A program made the translations under genes and the position numbers. The notes beneath the pieces are model-generated. The model did no database searches, had not been told where the DNA came from, and saw only the letters and a list, made by a program, of their open reading frames with translations. A DNA stretch of 64,000 nucleotides from Microplitis mediator (taxonomy: Eukaryota > Arthropoda > Insecta > Hymenoptera > Braconidae). The stretch is taken from assembly GCF_029852145.1 (NCBI RefSeq), contig NC_079975.1:10625264-10689263 (forward strand), in the 5' to 3' direction. Positions 21,876-34,792 of this stretch are shown here, in pieces (the stretch's first letter is position 1; every line of letters begins with the position of its first letter).

Positions 21876-23193
21876 TTAATTTTCCTCACAATCGGAACAA
21901 TACCAATTTGCATCTTCTGGTGGGGCTTCTTCGATATCAACGCATTCAAAATGAAACCACGCTTGGCAATCGTCACATTGAATGGATTTGATTTGTCGAG
22001 CAGTGTCGCATTTCGGACAGTTCCACTTTTTTTTTATTCTTAGCTGAGCTCATAGCATTTAATTTTTTAAATGTCGAGTCTTCGGTATATTCGGACAGAT
22101 GTTGTATACTGTATTTGTCAGATTTAAAACTATCTCTCAATTTTGAGAAATTTAAGTCATTCTCCTGAATCCGGTGAGTGCGGTTCTCGATGTCATTAAC
22201 CAAATCGTTATCTACAATTCCTAGCCATTTCAGCATTTTTAGCTGAATATTGGAAAGTTTTATTACTTCATTGGCGTTAACGCTACCACTTAGTTCTTCA
22301 TCATCCTCACGCTCGTTTTCTCCATTACTCTGATCGTCTCGATCCTCGGTGTCAACGAGATTTGTGAGTAATGCAGAATACGATGATAATACTTCAGTAA
22401 TCTTTTCAACAAATGACTGACATTCATGTATTGATACGGATTTTTTCGCCTCCAACGACCGTTTCATTATCATAATCAGACCGTCAACATCGATTGCCGA
22501 TGTTGATGCAACGGTCGCGGGCTCAGGTGGATCTCCAGATGAAGGATTACCATCAATTTGAGATTCGGACTGCTCTTCAGACGAGCTAGTCCATTTTTTT
22601 TTGCTGGTGGTGTTTCTTGGGATGAGCGAGGTTTGCTTTTAGTTAAAACGGATTTTTTTGAGGTGAGGGTGATCTAGATAAAAAGTATCAAATTACTACA
22701 CATTATAAACATACACGATGAAAATAAAAAAAATATTTTACACTATCTTACATGTGGTGGATGATTATGATCCAAGTTCAGTGTTCTAATTAGCAATGAT
22801 TTGGTAGTACTGTTGTATGAGGCTCTGATTTCAGCTGGGCATTCGGTTTTTTTGATACTATAAATAATAAACGTTTTAAAAATTATTGTGATTAGGAGAA
22901 AAGAAAAAACTAGTGACATAAACACTCAAATTAATCGTAACTTACGTATTTTTTTTCTTTTTCTTTTTATTCTTCGGGTCACAATCTTGTGATGTACCCG
23001 CAAGAGTACACCGATTGATAATTTCGGCAATTGTTAGATCTTTATTGGAATTTTTTATCCCGCGAGATAGCAAGGATGTTTTACTTCTGTTAAAAAATTT
23101 TTCTCCTGTTTTGAATTCCAATTCCTTCAAAGCCTGAAAATAGTCTTTGTCAGAATGGAATTCAGCGTTTAATTTCAATTTAATATTAACCAT
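21876..23193 (-). pseudogene. Second gene of the MULE: N-terminal zinc finger, C-terminal PHD finger
   Basis: Exons are 23193-22946 (ATG at 23193; FHSDKDYFQALKELEFKTGE), 22857-22752 (TECPAEIRASYNS ... LDHNHPPH, a C-x-C/HxH-type finger like the N-terminus of MULE or ZSWIM proteins) and 22668-21876. Exon phases join. Exon 3 holds a Ser/Glu-rich linker, then CPKC, CDDC, WFHFEC and WYCSDC, a full C4HC3 PHD finger just before the stop. Frame must shift at two A9 runs (about 22594-22602 and 22028-22036) to keep this reading. It is tail-to-tail with the transposase, about 0.2 kb away. It may be an accessory transposition protein; the role is inferred only. Confidence 0.7.
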
Positions 23194-24864
23194 TATTACA
23201 AGATAAAGCGTTGTTTGGTTTTTTGTAATATGATTATATGGTCAGGTTATAACAATATATATATTAAAGTTTCCATACATAGACAATGATATTTTAATGT
23301 TAAATATCCAACAAAGAAATCGAAAATAAATGCAGCCAACTGAAGAACTTTTAGGTATCGATAAAAACATCGATCTTATATATACAAATGTATGCGTATA
23401 CAGTCACACAAATATTTTTATTAATATTCTTTACTGCAAGGCGACTACATATTGAAAAACCTAATAATTATTGTGGCAATACCATACAATATGACGTAAA
23501 AATAATGAAAAAAGTAATTATACCAAAAAAAAATGTGAGTGACTACCGAAATTTATAACCTCCCATACTTGCTAGCCGAACAAAGTTGTCATTCATTTCG
23601 ATAAAATAAAATTATAAACTAAATAAACATAAAAAAGGATGGAGTGAACATTCGTATAGATTAAAAATAAAAAGGCTTAAAAAAATCAACTTTGCTTCAA
23701 AAATTTTAGTATCAGGTACAAATGAAAAAATGTTATTTGTATCTTCCGCCTTTTTTTAAATGCAGTTGATGACGCCACCGTTCAGAAAATGGCTAACAAT
23801 TTGTAAAAGCAACATGGCTACGATAATTGTATCTTCACTCGTTTTCACGTATATGTTGATTCTTCAAATAAAAACAAACAATTAATTATAAATATTCAAG
23901 CCGGTCATGATTGAAGTATCCCTGGTTTCAATCGGAAAGAGTGCATAAACATAAAAATATTATTTTCCGTTTGAATCAAATTCGTAAATTAAAATGGGAA
24001 TGAATCAGTCCCGATTCCGGTCCCGACAAAACGTCCTAATCAGAAAATAATATCTTAATTTAAGTTGGAGCCGGCTCATTCCGATAAAAATATTATATGG
24101 GATTTAATTGTTTACAATGAAAAAATAATTTTCTTTTAATTGACGATACATTCCCATAGGGTTCGATCGGAAATTCGAGATCATACCCTATTGAAAACAA
24201 TCGCATTCTTCAACCGGGAATGTGAAGCTACTTAAATAATTATGAAATAAATTTATGAAATTCTCGCAGAGATGTCTCAATGGAACTTCAAAATTATTGA
24301 ATAGAAAATCGCGATAAAAATTTTTTTTGAAGACTTTTTTGTAACAACTATGTCATACAACAGAAATAAGTTTATTAGTTGTTTCTGACAGTGTCCTCGT
24401 GATATTTGTTCATTTTATTCGACGGTAAGATAATTAAAAATAAATCGAGAATCATGGAAAATCTTTACAACATTAAAAAAAATAACAACAAACTGAACTA
24501 TTTTGGCATTTGCATAGTTACTGTGAGTCGAATATAAGTTGCGATAATAACCATCAGAAACTTGAATGAACGCTCTGAAAGAAAGATCAATAACAAATAA
24601 AAGGAATATTTTGCTTTGTTTCAAGAGGTTATAAGATACTAAAGGAAATAATAATTGTGTTTAAATAATTTTCTAAACAACACGATAGCTATTAACGATT
24701 AACAATAAGAGAGAGAACAGGATTCGGGGCACAACGAGCTACTCAAACATGACGAATAAGATAATCATTTCATAATTTGCAAAACTAACAAGTTTAACAG
24801 AGTCTATATTAAAATTACTCCAAAAAAATAAATTATAAAAGACAACATAGGAAAGGATGTTAAT
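23194..24864. other. Interior of the MULE without a recognised gene
   Basis: AT-rich DNA. A weak palindromic block at about 23931-24222 starts CCCTGGTTTCAATCGG and ends TTCAACCGGGAATG, with CCGATTCCGG-like words inside, and may be another small array element. Nothing else was recognised. Confidence 0.4.
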
Positions 24865-25996
24865 TAGGGTGCTTCGTTTGAAATGAACAATTTTTTTTTA
24901 GCAGACATAAGAAAATTTTGTTGTTTATGTTGAGAGAAAAATTCCCTCAAAATTTCAGCTTTTCATTTTCATTTTAAGTTCTTCCTCTAGAGCATCAAAG
25001 TTTTCCCATTTAAAAAACATGCAAATCGAATAAACTTTTTTAAAAATTACTATAACTTAGGCCGATTTTAAGCTATCCTTTTGAGACCAGTTTTTATTTG
25101 TAGAGTAATTGTTGCTTTCTAAAAATGTAACGAACGGTTTTGGTCTAACTTGATCCATGTCGATTGTATCAGCTCCGAAAGTCAATTTTTCACTTTTTTC
25201 ATTTATTTTTGTTAATAGTGAAGAAACGACTCATCTTACGAAAAATATGTGGACCAATCTTTTTGGGAATTTTATCCCCTACAATATTGCTTATTACACT
25301 TATATTGCTAAAGTGCACTGTTCATGAGATATATGCATTTTAACATTTCACAGTAAAATAAAATTGCAAGCTTCCTATAGTATTAATATTTTTTACTGTA
25401 AAATGTTAAAATGCATATATCTCATGAACAGTGCACTTTAGCAATATAAATGTAATGAGCAATATTGTAGAGGACTTAATTCCCTGAAAGATTAGTCCTT
25501 TGCATATTTTCCGTAAGATGATCCGTTTCTTCACTATTAACGAAAATAAAAGAAAAAGTGAAAAATTGACTTTCGGAGCTGATACAATCGACATGGATCA
25601 AGTTAAACCAAAACCGTTCGATACATTCTTAGAAAGCAACAATTACTCTACAAATAAAAAATGGTCTCAAAAGGATAGCTTAAAATCGGCCTAAGTTATA
25701 GTAATTTAAAAAAAAAGTTATTGGATTTGCATGCTTTTTAAATGGGAAAACTTTGATGCTCTAAAGGAAGTACTTAAAATTAAAATTAAAGGCTGAAATT
25801 TTTAGGTATTTCTCTCTCAACATGAACGACAAAATTTTCTTGTGTTCCCTGGTGGAAATTTATCAGACTTTTCTCATCAAAACTCTGAAAAAGTCGTTAC
25901 AACTTTAGAACTGAGTTTTTCAGAGAAAATTTAAAAAAATTTCCACCAGGGTCCGATAACAAAAAAAAATATGTTCGTTTCAAACGAAGCGCCCTA
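24865..25996. mobile_element. Full-length foldback element with TAGGGTG ends and 8-bp target duplication
   Basis: The ends TAGGGTGCTTCGTTTGAAAT and ATTCGTTTCAAACGAAGCGC-type sequence ending GCGCCCTA are inverted. ATGTTAAT flanks both sides (24857-24864 and 25997-26004). Practically the whole element is one inverted repeat: for example CATGAGATATATGCATTTTA near 25322 is mirrored near 25400. An additional CCCTGGTGGAAATTT/AAATTTCCACCAGGG hairpin (25850-25952) breaks the symmetry on the right. The ends and 8-bp duplication fit a non-autonomous MULE. Mirror open frames on both strands are not genes. Confidence 0.85.
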
Positions 25997-26307
25997 ATGT
26001 TAATATATTGTGTAATGCTCAGAACGTAACTTAGCGTAATCATTTGTAATCAGGTAACTATACAAAAAATTAATACAGGTTAAGTACTCCAAACTCCACG
26101 ACTTAGGTTCCGTAAGGGGTGGTGTACTCATAAATGTATCATTACAAAAACACATACCTGGTAACTTGACATCGAAGAAAAAATAGAAACATTTAGATAA
26201 CTACATTTCACTGAACAATATCCAAAATGATGCTGCAAAAATCACAAAATCGAATGTAACTTCGGAAAATATCCTTTACTCCAAATAGCTACGTACCACT
26301 GTGACAC

Positions 26308-27218
26308 TAGGGTGTCCGTTATTTCCCAAATCGATTTTTATTTACCGATCGCCCCCTGAATCTTTAGTTTATGATCCCAAATCATTTTATGGATTCCAAA
26401 TTTACTTGCGAATTGTTAACAATTTACAAGTCATTAATGATCTCACCGAAAGAGCAATTAAATCAACTTAAGAGTATATCAACATTTTAACAACACGAGA
26501 AGACCAAAAACAATATTTGATTTAAGTTGTAAATGAGTACAAAACAAAATATCCTAATGCGACCATAGCTTTCTTAACAAAAAATTATAGAGAAAGCAAA
26601 GTTGATAATAAATCTGCTTATAATATTATAGACAAAGAAGTTATTACATTTTTATTTCATCACTTTCCATTAATTCATTTTAAAGTTCGTCTGTATGAGG
26701 AAAGGTATGTTATTTCTATTATTTCTCATAAAACAATGTTTTTTTTCCCTTGATTTTCTGTTTAGGCCATGAAATCTACATAAATGATCATCGGTACTCT
26801 AGTGATAATAACAACTATCTTTTATTTTAACGATTTTATAGCCAAAAACGGTAAAAATGAGAATAGAATTAAAAATATTATAGGATTGATAACAAACACA
26901 AGTTTAACGTTAAATAACTTTTGAAGGAGTTATTTTATCGAAAATTCATAAGAGAACTTTTTTGTAGAACGTTCAATTTCCTATCATAATATGCTTTGAT
27001 TAAATTTTTACTCTCATTTGTTTCTGAGAAAAAAAATTAAGAGTCAAAAGTCTAAAAATCCCATGTTATTTAAATGGGAAATATAAAATGATTTGGGCAC
27101 GGTTTAATGTGAAAATTAAGAGCCTCATTGTGTTGGATATTTTTTTTTAGGTCATAAACTAAAGATTCAGGGGGCGATCGGTAAATAAAAATCGATTTGG
27201 GAAATAACGGACACCCTA
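26308..27218. mobile_element. Non-autonomous MULE with 67-bp inverted repeats and 9-bp target duplication
   Basis: TAGGGTGTCCGTTATTTCCC at the left and its reverse complement at the right start a 67-bp inverted repeat that appears exact. CTGTGACAC flanks both sides (26299-26307 and 27219-27227). Inside, 26530-26705 reads in plus frame as KYPNATIAFLTKNY and then KEVITFLFHHFPLIHFKVRL, bounded by stops, which suggests a short coding fossil I cannot name. Confidence 0.85.
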
Positions 27219-27604
27219 CTGTGACACGTGTCTGTTCTGAGAGCGTATCGCAAAGAACGGACGTAAGCTATGTATAAGTGCTTTTCAAAAGCCTACAATA
27301 AGCGATAAGCGATAAAGAAAAATATGCAATGAGCTACAATGGATGTAATCGTGTAGTGTACGGCAGCTTTACTTTGAAAATCAAGGAAAACTTTCGGAAT
27401 TGAATCAAATTTTTGTTGACAAACGAGAAGTCGAACAGGACAAAAGAAAGAAAATTGTATTTAGTTCATTCTATAATTTTACAGGTCCGGGCGAAAGTAT
27501 ACATAGTATAGCCATATACATCTACACTGGAGCAAGTTTTGACGAAAGAAAAAATAGAATAGCATGAAAACCTATTGCCTGCCTAAATACTTGATAATTA
27601 TTAT

Positions 27605-27870
27605 ACCTATAAAGAGATTTGATTCCTGTAAGCAAAGCTATTACTCTACAGAAAAATTTATACTGTAGATCTACAGGCCCATACTCTTATACAATTGAGC
27701 AAGTATTAATTAAAAAAAATTAATAGTTAATTAGATATTGATGATTCGATGTTCAACTTAATTTCTGAGAGCATTTTTTACAATTATTAAAGTTGATTAT
27801 AAATTCGAGACTGTAGTACGGGCCATTAGTCTATGTAATAATTAATTCTGTAGATCTACAGGCCTATATT
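27605..27870. repeat. Subterminal ~183-bp repeat units, right side of the MULE
   Basis: CTGTAGATCTACAGGCC occurs near 27665 and near 27850, about 185 bp apart and inverted relative to the left-side units. The sequence GATTCCTGTAAGCAAAGC at about 27620 matches the inverted GACAGGAATTTCATC part of those units. Confidence 0.65.
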
Positions 27871-28113
27871 CCGCTATGACAGCGGGTTTTAAATTTACAT
27901 CGCACATATACTTGCTTTTTTTTTCCTCCCCTCCGATCGTTCGTTTTCTCACGTCGAGCTATTTCATTTTACTCAATTTTTCGTTTGTTACTCGCCATCT
28001 ATTTGCTCTCTGACGAAACTTTTCCACCGACTGTTTTATCGTATTTTTAGAGTCGATAATTTAGAAATTTTCTTGCATAGAGAACTTAATGCAGAGAGAG
28101 TTGTTAGTCTGCC
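27735..28113. repeat. Right terminal inverted repeat of the 12-kb MULE
   Basis: Inverted near-identical copy of the left arm, ending GTTGTTAGTCTGCC. It has an uninterrupted TTAA at 28086-28089 where the left arm carries the TTAA MITE. Confidence 0.9.
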
Positions 28114-28613
28114 CATTTGTGCAAAGTCCTACCTGGTTGGCAGCATTGTCGATACTAATATAAACTATGAATATAGATCTCGATAACAGCATTTGCAATT
28201 TTATCATACGATGGTTACAGCATTATTCACTATCTTTAAAAATCGAAGTGTTATTTTATTTTTTAATCTATTTTAACTATTCATTGGATTTTAAGAATCC
28301 TTTATAAATTTATTTAAATGTATATTTATTTCGATTTAAATTAATGTAATACAAAAAAATATCAAATGGGAATTTATACAGAGGAAATTACCACCAAGAT
28401 ACTTTAAATAAGTAAAAATTTAATAAAAACTATTAATGCTAGTATTTTCCGGTATAATCATCGCTAAAAAAAACACGATTATTCAAATCTATAATAAAAC
28501 AGGATTCTTTTACCCTTTACACGGGAATTCTATTACCCATAATTATATTGACCAAAGTACCTTTAACCCAAAACTTCAATTTCGTATATAGTTAGTCCAG
28601 TTGAAACTCTGAA

Positions 28614-28743
28614 CCCTAGTGGCAATATTGATCATTTCTGGAGCAAATCTTGAGCAAGTCAACGAGAATACAGCGAAATATTATATCTAAATATATTGTG
28701 ATTTCAAGATCTTGACTAAGATAGCTACTAAGGAAGTAGGAGG
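28614..28743. mobile_element. CCTAG-ended MITE, copy 2
   Basis: Starts CCCTAGTGGCAATATTGATC, includes GAGCAAATCTTGAGCAAGTC and ends ATAGCTACTAAGG. Nearly collinear with 3974-4092 in the same orientation, with about ten visible differences. Confidence 0.65.
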
Positions 28744-31700
28744 CATTCTCGTAAGTTTGTGCAAATTGGATTAAAGGTCTTGGATGTCACCCATGACCCC
28801 CCCCCCCGTAATGAAAAAGTCATCACCCCAGGGGTTGATAAGAAAAAAAAATAAAAAGACCTCCAAAAACAGGTTTTTCGAAAATATTTTATAAACAAAA
28901 AATAATTTTTTAAAAATTTTTATCCCAAAATTGTAAAGAAAAAAAATTCACGTAAATAAGGATGAGAAACTTTTTTGTATCATGTTTATATTCATTCATA
29001 CATGAAGAATTAATTGTCACGTATGATTCATGCAAATTTGCGTGATCCCTTATTAAGGATTTCGATTGAATTCGATTGGGATCCGATTGAGTTTAATCGG
29101 AATGAATCGATTTCAAAGGGAAAATAATAACGAAATTAAAATATATTCTTCTTTTCATTTTTTTTTTTAAATAATTCTAGTGAATATGCTTGCTCAGGGG
29201 GGCTTAGATTTGCGTATTGAAAGTTTGGTCGGCTTCAAGAAGAGAGATACATAGAGTTGAAGAAGACATTCGAATTTTCTCTCGGCACAATATTATTCTA
29301 GCGAAAAATTGTACTATCTCAGTGGAATTCAAGCTCATGCATAACAAAAGTATTCTAGCTACTAAAGTTCCCAAAATTATTCCATGATTCTCACCCGGCT
29401 TAAAACCATTTAACCACCTAAAAAAATTAACTTAGAACATAATGAAAAATATAAGTAACACCATAAAATTAAAAAATTATTAAATGATGAAAGATAAATG
29501 AACGTTTACCAATAACACATTTATTCTTTATATTTCAATCATATATTTCATATAATAGACATGTATTCTTATGTATGGCAGCATATTATAATGATATTGC
29601 ATATATTATAGGTGAGATAAATAAGAGATTGATGTTATTATTGATTATTTTTCGGTATTTTTTTTCTTCCGTTTTTTTTTTTTGTTGTTGTTTTTAACAG
29701 TTTATGTATTAATTTATTTCTATAATATATGGTATTTATTATTTTCCGTTCAAACTTTTATTTATACATTTAACAAAAATTGCTTCATGGTTTATTAGCA
29801 TATGTACTTGTCATACATACCACTTTGTTTAACTGAATGTTGCTTGGAGAACATCTGTGATTATACAATTCATTAATATTTTATATATGCCGTATATTTT
29901 TTTTCATCGTGGATATGGTACATTGATCAATTTTTAATCTGAGTATGCTATTACGTAATAACTTATTTATTTACTTGATCGACCACTCTGAAACGCATAA
30001 CACTCTAAGTATTATTATTTTAATAAACATAGCATTATGCATTTTCCTACTCGAGTTATTAACACATATTTTTTTACATTTACATATATTTTTATTTTAT
30101 ATACTCTCTAATAACGATAATGCAACGATTTTTAATTTATAATACTTCGCAACTTAGAAAAATAGTTATAGCTACCAAGGAATCCATCCAAAAAATAAGA
30201 TAGTCCACAATTATCGAAAACATAAATATTCTGATACAAATAAATTTTGTCAATGTACATAAATGTCATTGAATTTTCTATCACACGTATTTCTATAAAT
30301 CATAACAATTTGAAAAAGCAATCGTAAAATATCTGAAAATTAAACTTTTTAATTAATTACTTTTAAAACATAAATTTTTAATGTTTACATCATGTGGGGT
30401 AAAATATAAATTTTACATAAATCTTTCTACATATCCATTCGATATCAAATAATATATTATTGACCATCTTATTAATTTACTGTAAATAGAGAATACTATT
30501 TAAAAAGCCATAAATTTACATTCAAGTGGAAGTGGAAACTTTAGGAATTTTGAATTTAAATACTCATAAAATACTTGGGATGTTCTGATCAAGTATTAGG
30601 TATCAAACGTTTTTTTTTTTTTTGTGATCGACTAATGGTCCATTAAATTTATGGAATTTGACCATTAACAATAATTAAATATTTACACTATATTTCATTT
30701 GGACCTGTGTATTTGATATTTAAAACTTTCATAAGACGTATGAAAAAAAAACATTGTATTATATTTACTAATTTTTTAAGCGTATCTCACATAACTCAAA
30801 AAATGATCGCATACTGGATCTTTTACCTTATTTTTAATTTGTTTTATATAGTTCACCGCATATTGTGTTTTGTTTAGAAACATTAGTTTTTAACACTCAG
30901 TTAGAGTAATATATTTTTATTTACTGCATAGAACTTAATTTTTTTCGAATGATTCATTGAAATATTAAACAAAACAGATAATCGCTAATGAAATAGTAAA
31001 AGATTATCAAAAAGTTAAAATTATGTTAGTGTTATAATCAAGAAACATGTTTAGTTCTGTATGATGTATACAGTTGTGGAATGTCACATCCAGCACTCTA
31101 CTAAAAGTTCTGAAATTTTCAATTTATTTCTTTCTAAATCATTCGTACATTTTATTTTTGAAAACGATGTGTACAAAATTGTAAATATATTTAGAAATTT
31201 TTTTGTTTTTTTACTTTTTTTTAAAAAAAATTATTTCGATTTTCCTGTTTACTTACTCAATTTTAAATTTACAACGATAAATTAATATCAAATTTAATTA
31301 AATCGTAGATTGAAAAACCGGATCTTAATTAATTAATCGTTTGTTTACTTAATTTTACAATTTACTCAAGTTTTAAGATAAAAAATATTGCGCTTCGGTG
31401 AGGACGATTCAGAATTCTTTCGATCTTAGATTTTTCTGTTACTTTGCTATCTGATTACTTGAACTTTTTCCACAATACTCATATATTACTCCATTTACTC
31501 ATATATTATCATCAAATTCAAAAAGTAAACATAGTTAAGAAACAGCTCTGCCTTCAATCCAATATTAAAATAATTAAACACTTGTAAAAAGGTTATCAAT
31601 CATTAGCAACTTTTAAAATTGATTTTATTTATATTTAATTTAATGACGTACAATAAACAGAAATTTACCAGTTATTCGTTTTTTATTGAGAAAAAATAGT

Positions 31701-31908
31701 TAGAGAGATTTTAAGCCACCTTTGGGAATTCTACTACAGTCAAAAAATCTGGAAGTTTTTATTTCAAAATAATAAGAACAGATTGTTCTGAATCGTTCAA
31801 ATTTTAAATATTTATCTACTTTTTTTTCTGTAAATCGCTTATTACACAATTAATACTGAAGAAAATGTTTAATTATTTTTTTCATTCGTTAAATAATGAT
31901 TTGTTTCG

Positions 31909-31965
<57 letters not shown>

Positions 31966-33372
31966 TATAAATAATAATAAACACTATCTCTTCAATTTTC
32001 ATGGAGCATAAATGATGAATACTTCTACTTATATTAATCATTTAAGCACCTAATAAGCTAGATGGAAATTTTACATGAATTTTCTAGATCACGCCTATGG
32101 TTTGTTGATCTAACCATACAAGACGTGGAACAGTTTAATAAAATCTATTAAAAACAATCAACAAAACAACAATTTTACTATCTATCCCTAAAAAATATTA
32201 CGCAGTTCTACATTTCTATACTTATGATCGACTAATATTAAGAGCACTGTAACCGTCTCTGTTTGAAAATTTTCGCCTTTTATTCTCTATATGCATTGTT
32301 ATTTATACTTTTGCTCTTTTACTTTTCTCTATGTTTTTATTTCGATTCTTATGGATCGAAATCATTCAATTACATTTTAAATAAGAAATATCTTATGTAT
32401 AAGTTTATTTCGAAACAGAGCGGTCGGTGATGGACACTTATATTTTCAAGTCATACATTTTTCTTTCTTTATTATCTTGTACAATTGTAATTAAGATTCT
32501 TATTATAATTTTTATTTTCGAAATGATAATACAAACTACACAAGCACTCCAGTTTTCTGGGCAGCACTCATACTTTATCAATTCGTCAGTTAAAGTTGTA
32601 TTTTCGTTTTTACACTACAGCACAATTATAAGTAATTGAAATCAGTCATACAGTTATCATATAAATATTGGTAAATATACTTATCATTGTCATTATTATA
32701 GATGCTATTAGCATTATTCTTTTATTTATACATTATTCATTTTTGTATTAACTGTTTTAATTATTAATTATTAATTATCAATTATATCAATTCTCCAGCT
32801 TATATTTAGAGACATATATCAAAGTCAAGCTTAGTTAATGTCACAATCAATATACAAATAATTTACATAAATTAATATTGTTAATACTAAGCTTATGTTC
32901 TAAATACTTGATAAGATTTTTTTTATCAAGACTATCCATTATGTTAATTTTCGTTCCATCCACGGCAGTGCTGAAGTGTGCGTAAGTCTTAACATGCCGG
33001 ATGGCTCAGAGTTCGAAATCTAGTTCGGGCAAATGTTAAGATTTTGTAATTAAATGTACATGGAAGAAAACTGTTAGTAAAAGGTTAAAAATCAAGAAAA
33101 ATATATAGTACTTGATATTTCATTGTTCGTTTTCAAAACTGTTAACTCGAATTATTATTATATTCAATATGACTCTAGAGAATTTCTATATAGCTATTCG
33201 GCGAAAATTATTTGGGTAATAGTCTGTAAGTGAAGCTCGACTAATTTAGGCTCGAATAAAATTTTGCTATGGCATTGAAAGTGAAACTTTTCTTTAAACA
33301 CTATGTAATTCAGAAGTTGATTAAAAAAAAAAAAAAGTGTAGCGAAATCTCGATTTTTAAATATATGACCAT
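28744..33372. other. Long gene-less AT-rich stretch
   Basis: About 4.6 kb with no recognisable exon, RNA gene or transposon end. Notable items are a run of Cs at 28800-28807, CGATTGAATTCGATTGGGAT-type palindromic words at 29060-29115, and an (AT)n microsatellite at 31912-31963. It could be intron or UTR of a gene whose exons lie elsewhere. Confidence 0.5.
31912..31963. repeat. (AT)n microsatellite, ~52 bp
   Basis: Uninterrupted alternating AT dinucleotides. Confidence 0.95.
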
Positions 33373-33893
33373 TGCCCTAGTAACACGTGTTTGAGCAAGA
33401 TTCTGGAGTAAGTATCTTGAACGAAACCCCTAGCTGCTAGTGTCTTTTTTTATGTGTGTGTCTTTCGCAAGATCGTGTATCAAGAAACCTATGCCAAGAT
33501 TTGTGTATGTCTTGCTCACGGTATCGTACACAAGAATATTAAAGATATCTTGAACACGGCGCAATGAAAAAGTGTCTGACGCATTTCTTGCACCAGTCTA
33601 ACTTACAGTAGGTACTTACGCATGGCTTGCTCAAGATTTGCTCAAGGCTCAAGATCAGTTTTGAGTCTTGAGCAGATCTTGAGCAAGCCATGCGCAGCTA
33701 TTTTCAACTATAGTCTTCCTCCAGAATTGAGTTATAATCTAGCACGAATTTCTTATGTAAGGCTTGCACTTAGGCTTGCAATTTAAATCTGGTCACAAGT
33801 ATCTGCAGCAAGACATACGTAGAAAAAGACACTAGCACCTATCGATCTTGAGAGCAGACTTGCTCAAGAATTGGAAAAGATTGTTATATGGGT
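33373..33893. mobile_element. TTGCTCAAG array foldback element, copy 1
   Basis: The left end CCCTAGTAACACGTGTTTGA and the right end GATTGTTATATGGG are roughly inverted. The interior repeats CTTGCTCAAG, TCTTGAGCA and GCAAGACATACG words in both orientations, including a near-palindrome around 33630-33690 (CATGGCTTGCTCAAGAT mirrored as TCTTGAGCAAGCCATG). No coding potential. Confidence 0.65.
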
Positions 33894-34705
33894 GATAACC
33901 CGGAAAATTGGACACAATGCAGTGAGGCGTCAATTTAGCTCTACACTTAAATCCCCGCGTAAATAATTTGTTTCTTTTCAAAACTCCATAACTTTCTCAT
34001 GGTATAGATTGCGCCACGTTTTATTTTTTTTCTCATGTATAATTTAATCCATTGAATTAAATAAGCAGCAAAAAAAAAAAAAAACCAAATAAATATAGGT
34101 TAGAGACCGAAATAAATAAAATCTAACTCCTAAATCTTTACCATTGTTTGGAATTAACAAAGTATTGCCTACTACAAAAAAGTAGAGGATTGATTATGCA
34201 ATAACTATTCACCCCCCTGGCGGATCTAATTTACTGTAATTTACGGTACATCCACCATATTTTACGGTAAACCTAATGTAAAACCAGTAGGAGCCACCAT
34301 AAATTACGGTCGATCTACCGTATTTTACGGTAGGTATACCGTAAAAACGTAGTGGATTTACCGTATTTTACCGTAGATTTACGGTAGGTTCACTGTATTT
34401 TTGAATGAATTTTGCAGTACTTTACCGTGAGTTCATCGTAAAATGCGGTGGATTAACCCATCATACGGTGAATTTGACCATATTTCATAGTAGACTGCTG
34501 TAGTTTTACCGTAGGTTTACTGTATTTTCCCTTTCTCTCTATTTCCGCTTCCCTAGGTATTCTAAATAATGCTATTTAACAGGAAACTATCTGTCAACAC
34601 ATTCTTACGTATTATGAGGGGGGAGAATTGAGATGGGAGAGGATTGGGAAGGATAAGGGAGGAACCTTCTCAATGAAAAGTTCATAAATAAATTAAGAAA
34701 AATAT

Positions 34706-34792
34706 AGTTAGTCTGAACTGGGAGTCGAACCGAGACCATGTCGGTTACGCGCCGTGTGCTCTTCCAGTAAAGCTATCCGAGCCTATGCCATA
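34706..34792 (-). repeat. tRNA-derived SINE-like sequence, minus copy
   Basis: On the minus strand it reads GGATAGCTTTACTGGAAGAG, then CACACGGCGCGTAACCGAC and TCGGTTCGACTCCCAG. These resemble box A and a near-consensus box B (GGTTCGANTCC). The surrounding sequence and the inverted partner at 35156-35235 argue for a SINE-like repeat, not a functional tRNA gene. Confidence 0.6.

Larger units (their letters stand above)
16113..28113. mobile_element. 12-kb Mutator-like (MULE) DNA transposon with two convergent genes
   Basis: The left end GGCAGACTAACAACTCTC is repeated inverted at 28113, and the two arms match almost base for base for about 380 bp (left arm to about 16700 once the nested MITE is discounted). 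Diverged ~183-bp subterminal units follow on both sides. Inside are a FLYWCH/MULE transposase gene on plus and a zinc-finger/PHD gene on minus. At least six smaller elements are nested in it. No clean 8-9 bp target duplication is visible at the outer ends. Assignment to MULEs rests on the transposase and the long terminal repeats. Confidence 0.8.

Noticed and set aside
25406..25694. Open frames on both strands around 25.4-25.7 kb
   Set aside because: They mirror each other because the element is a foldback; no conserved residues.
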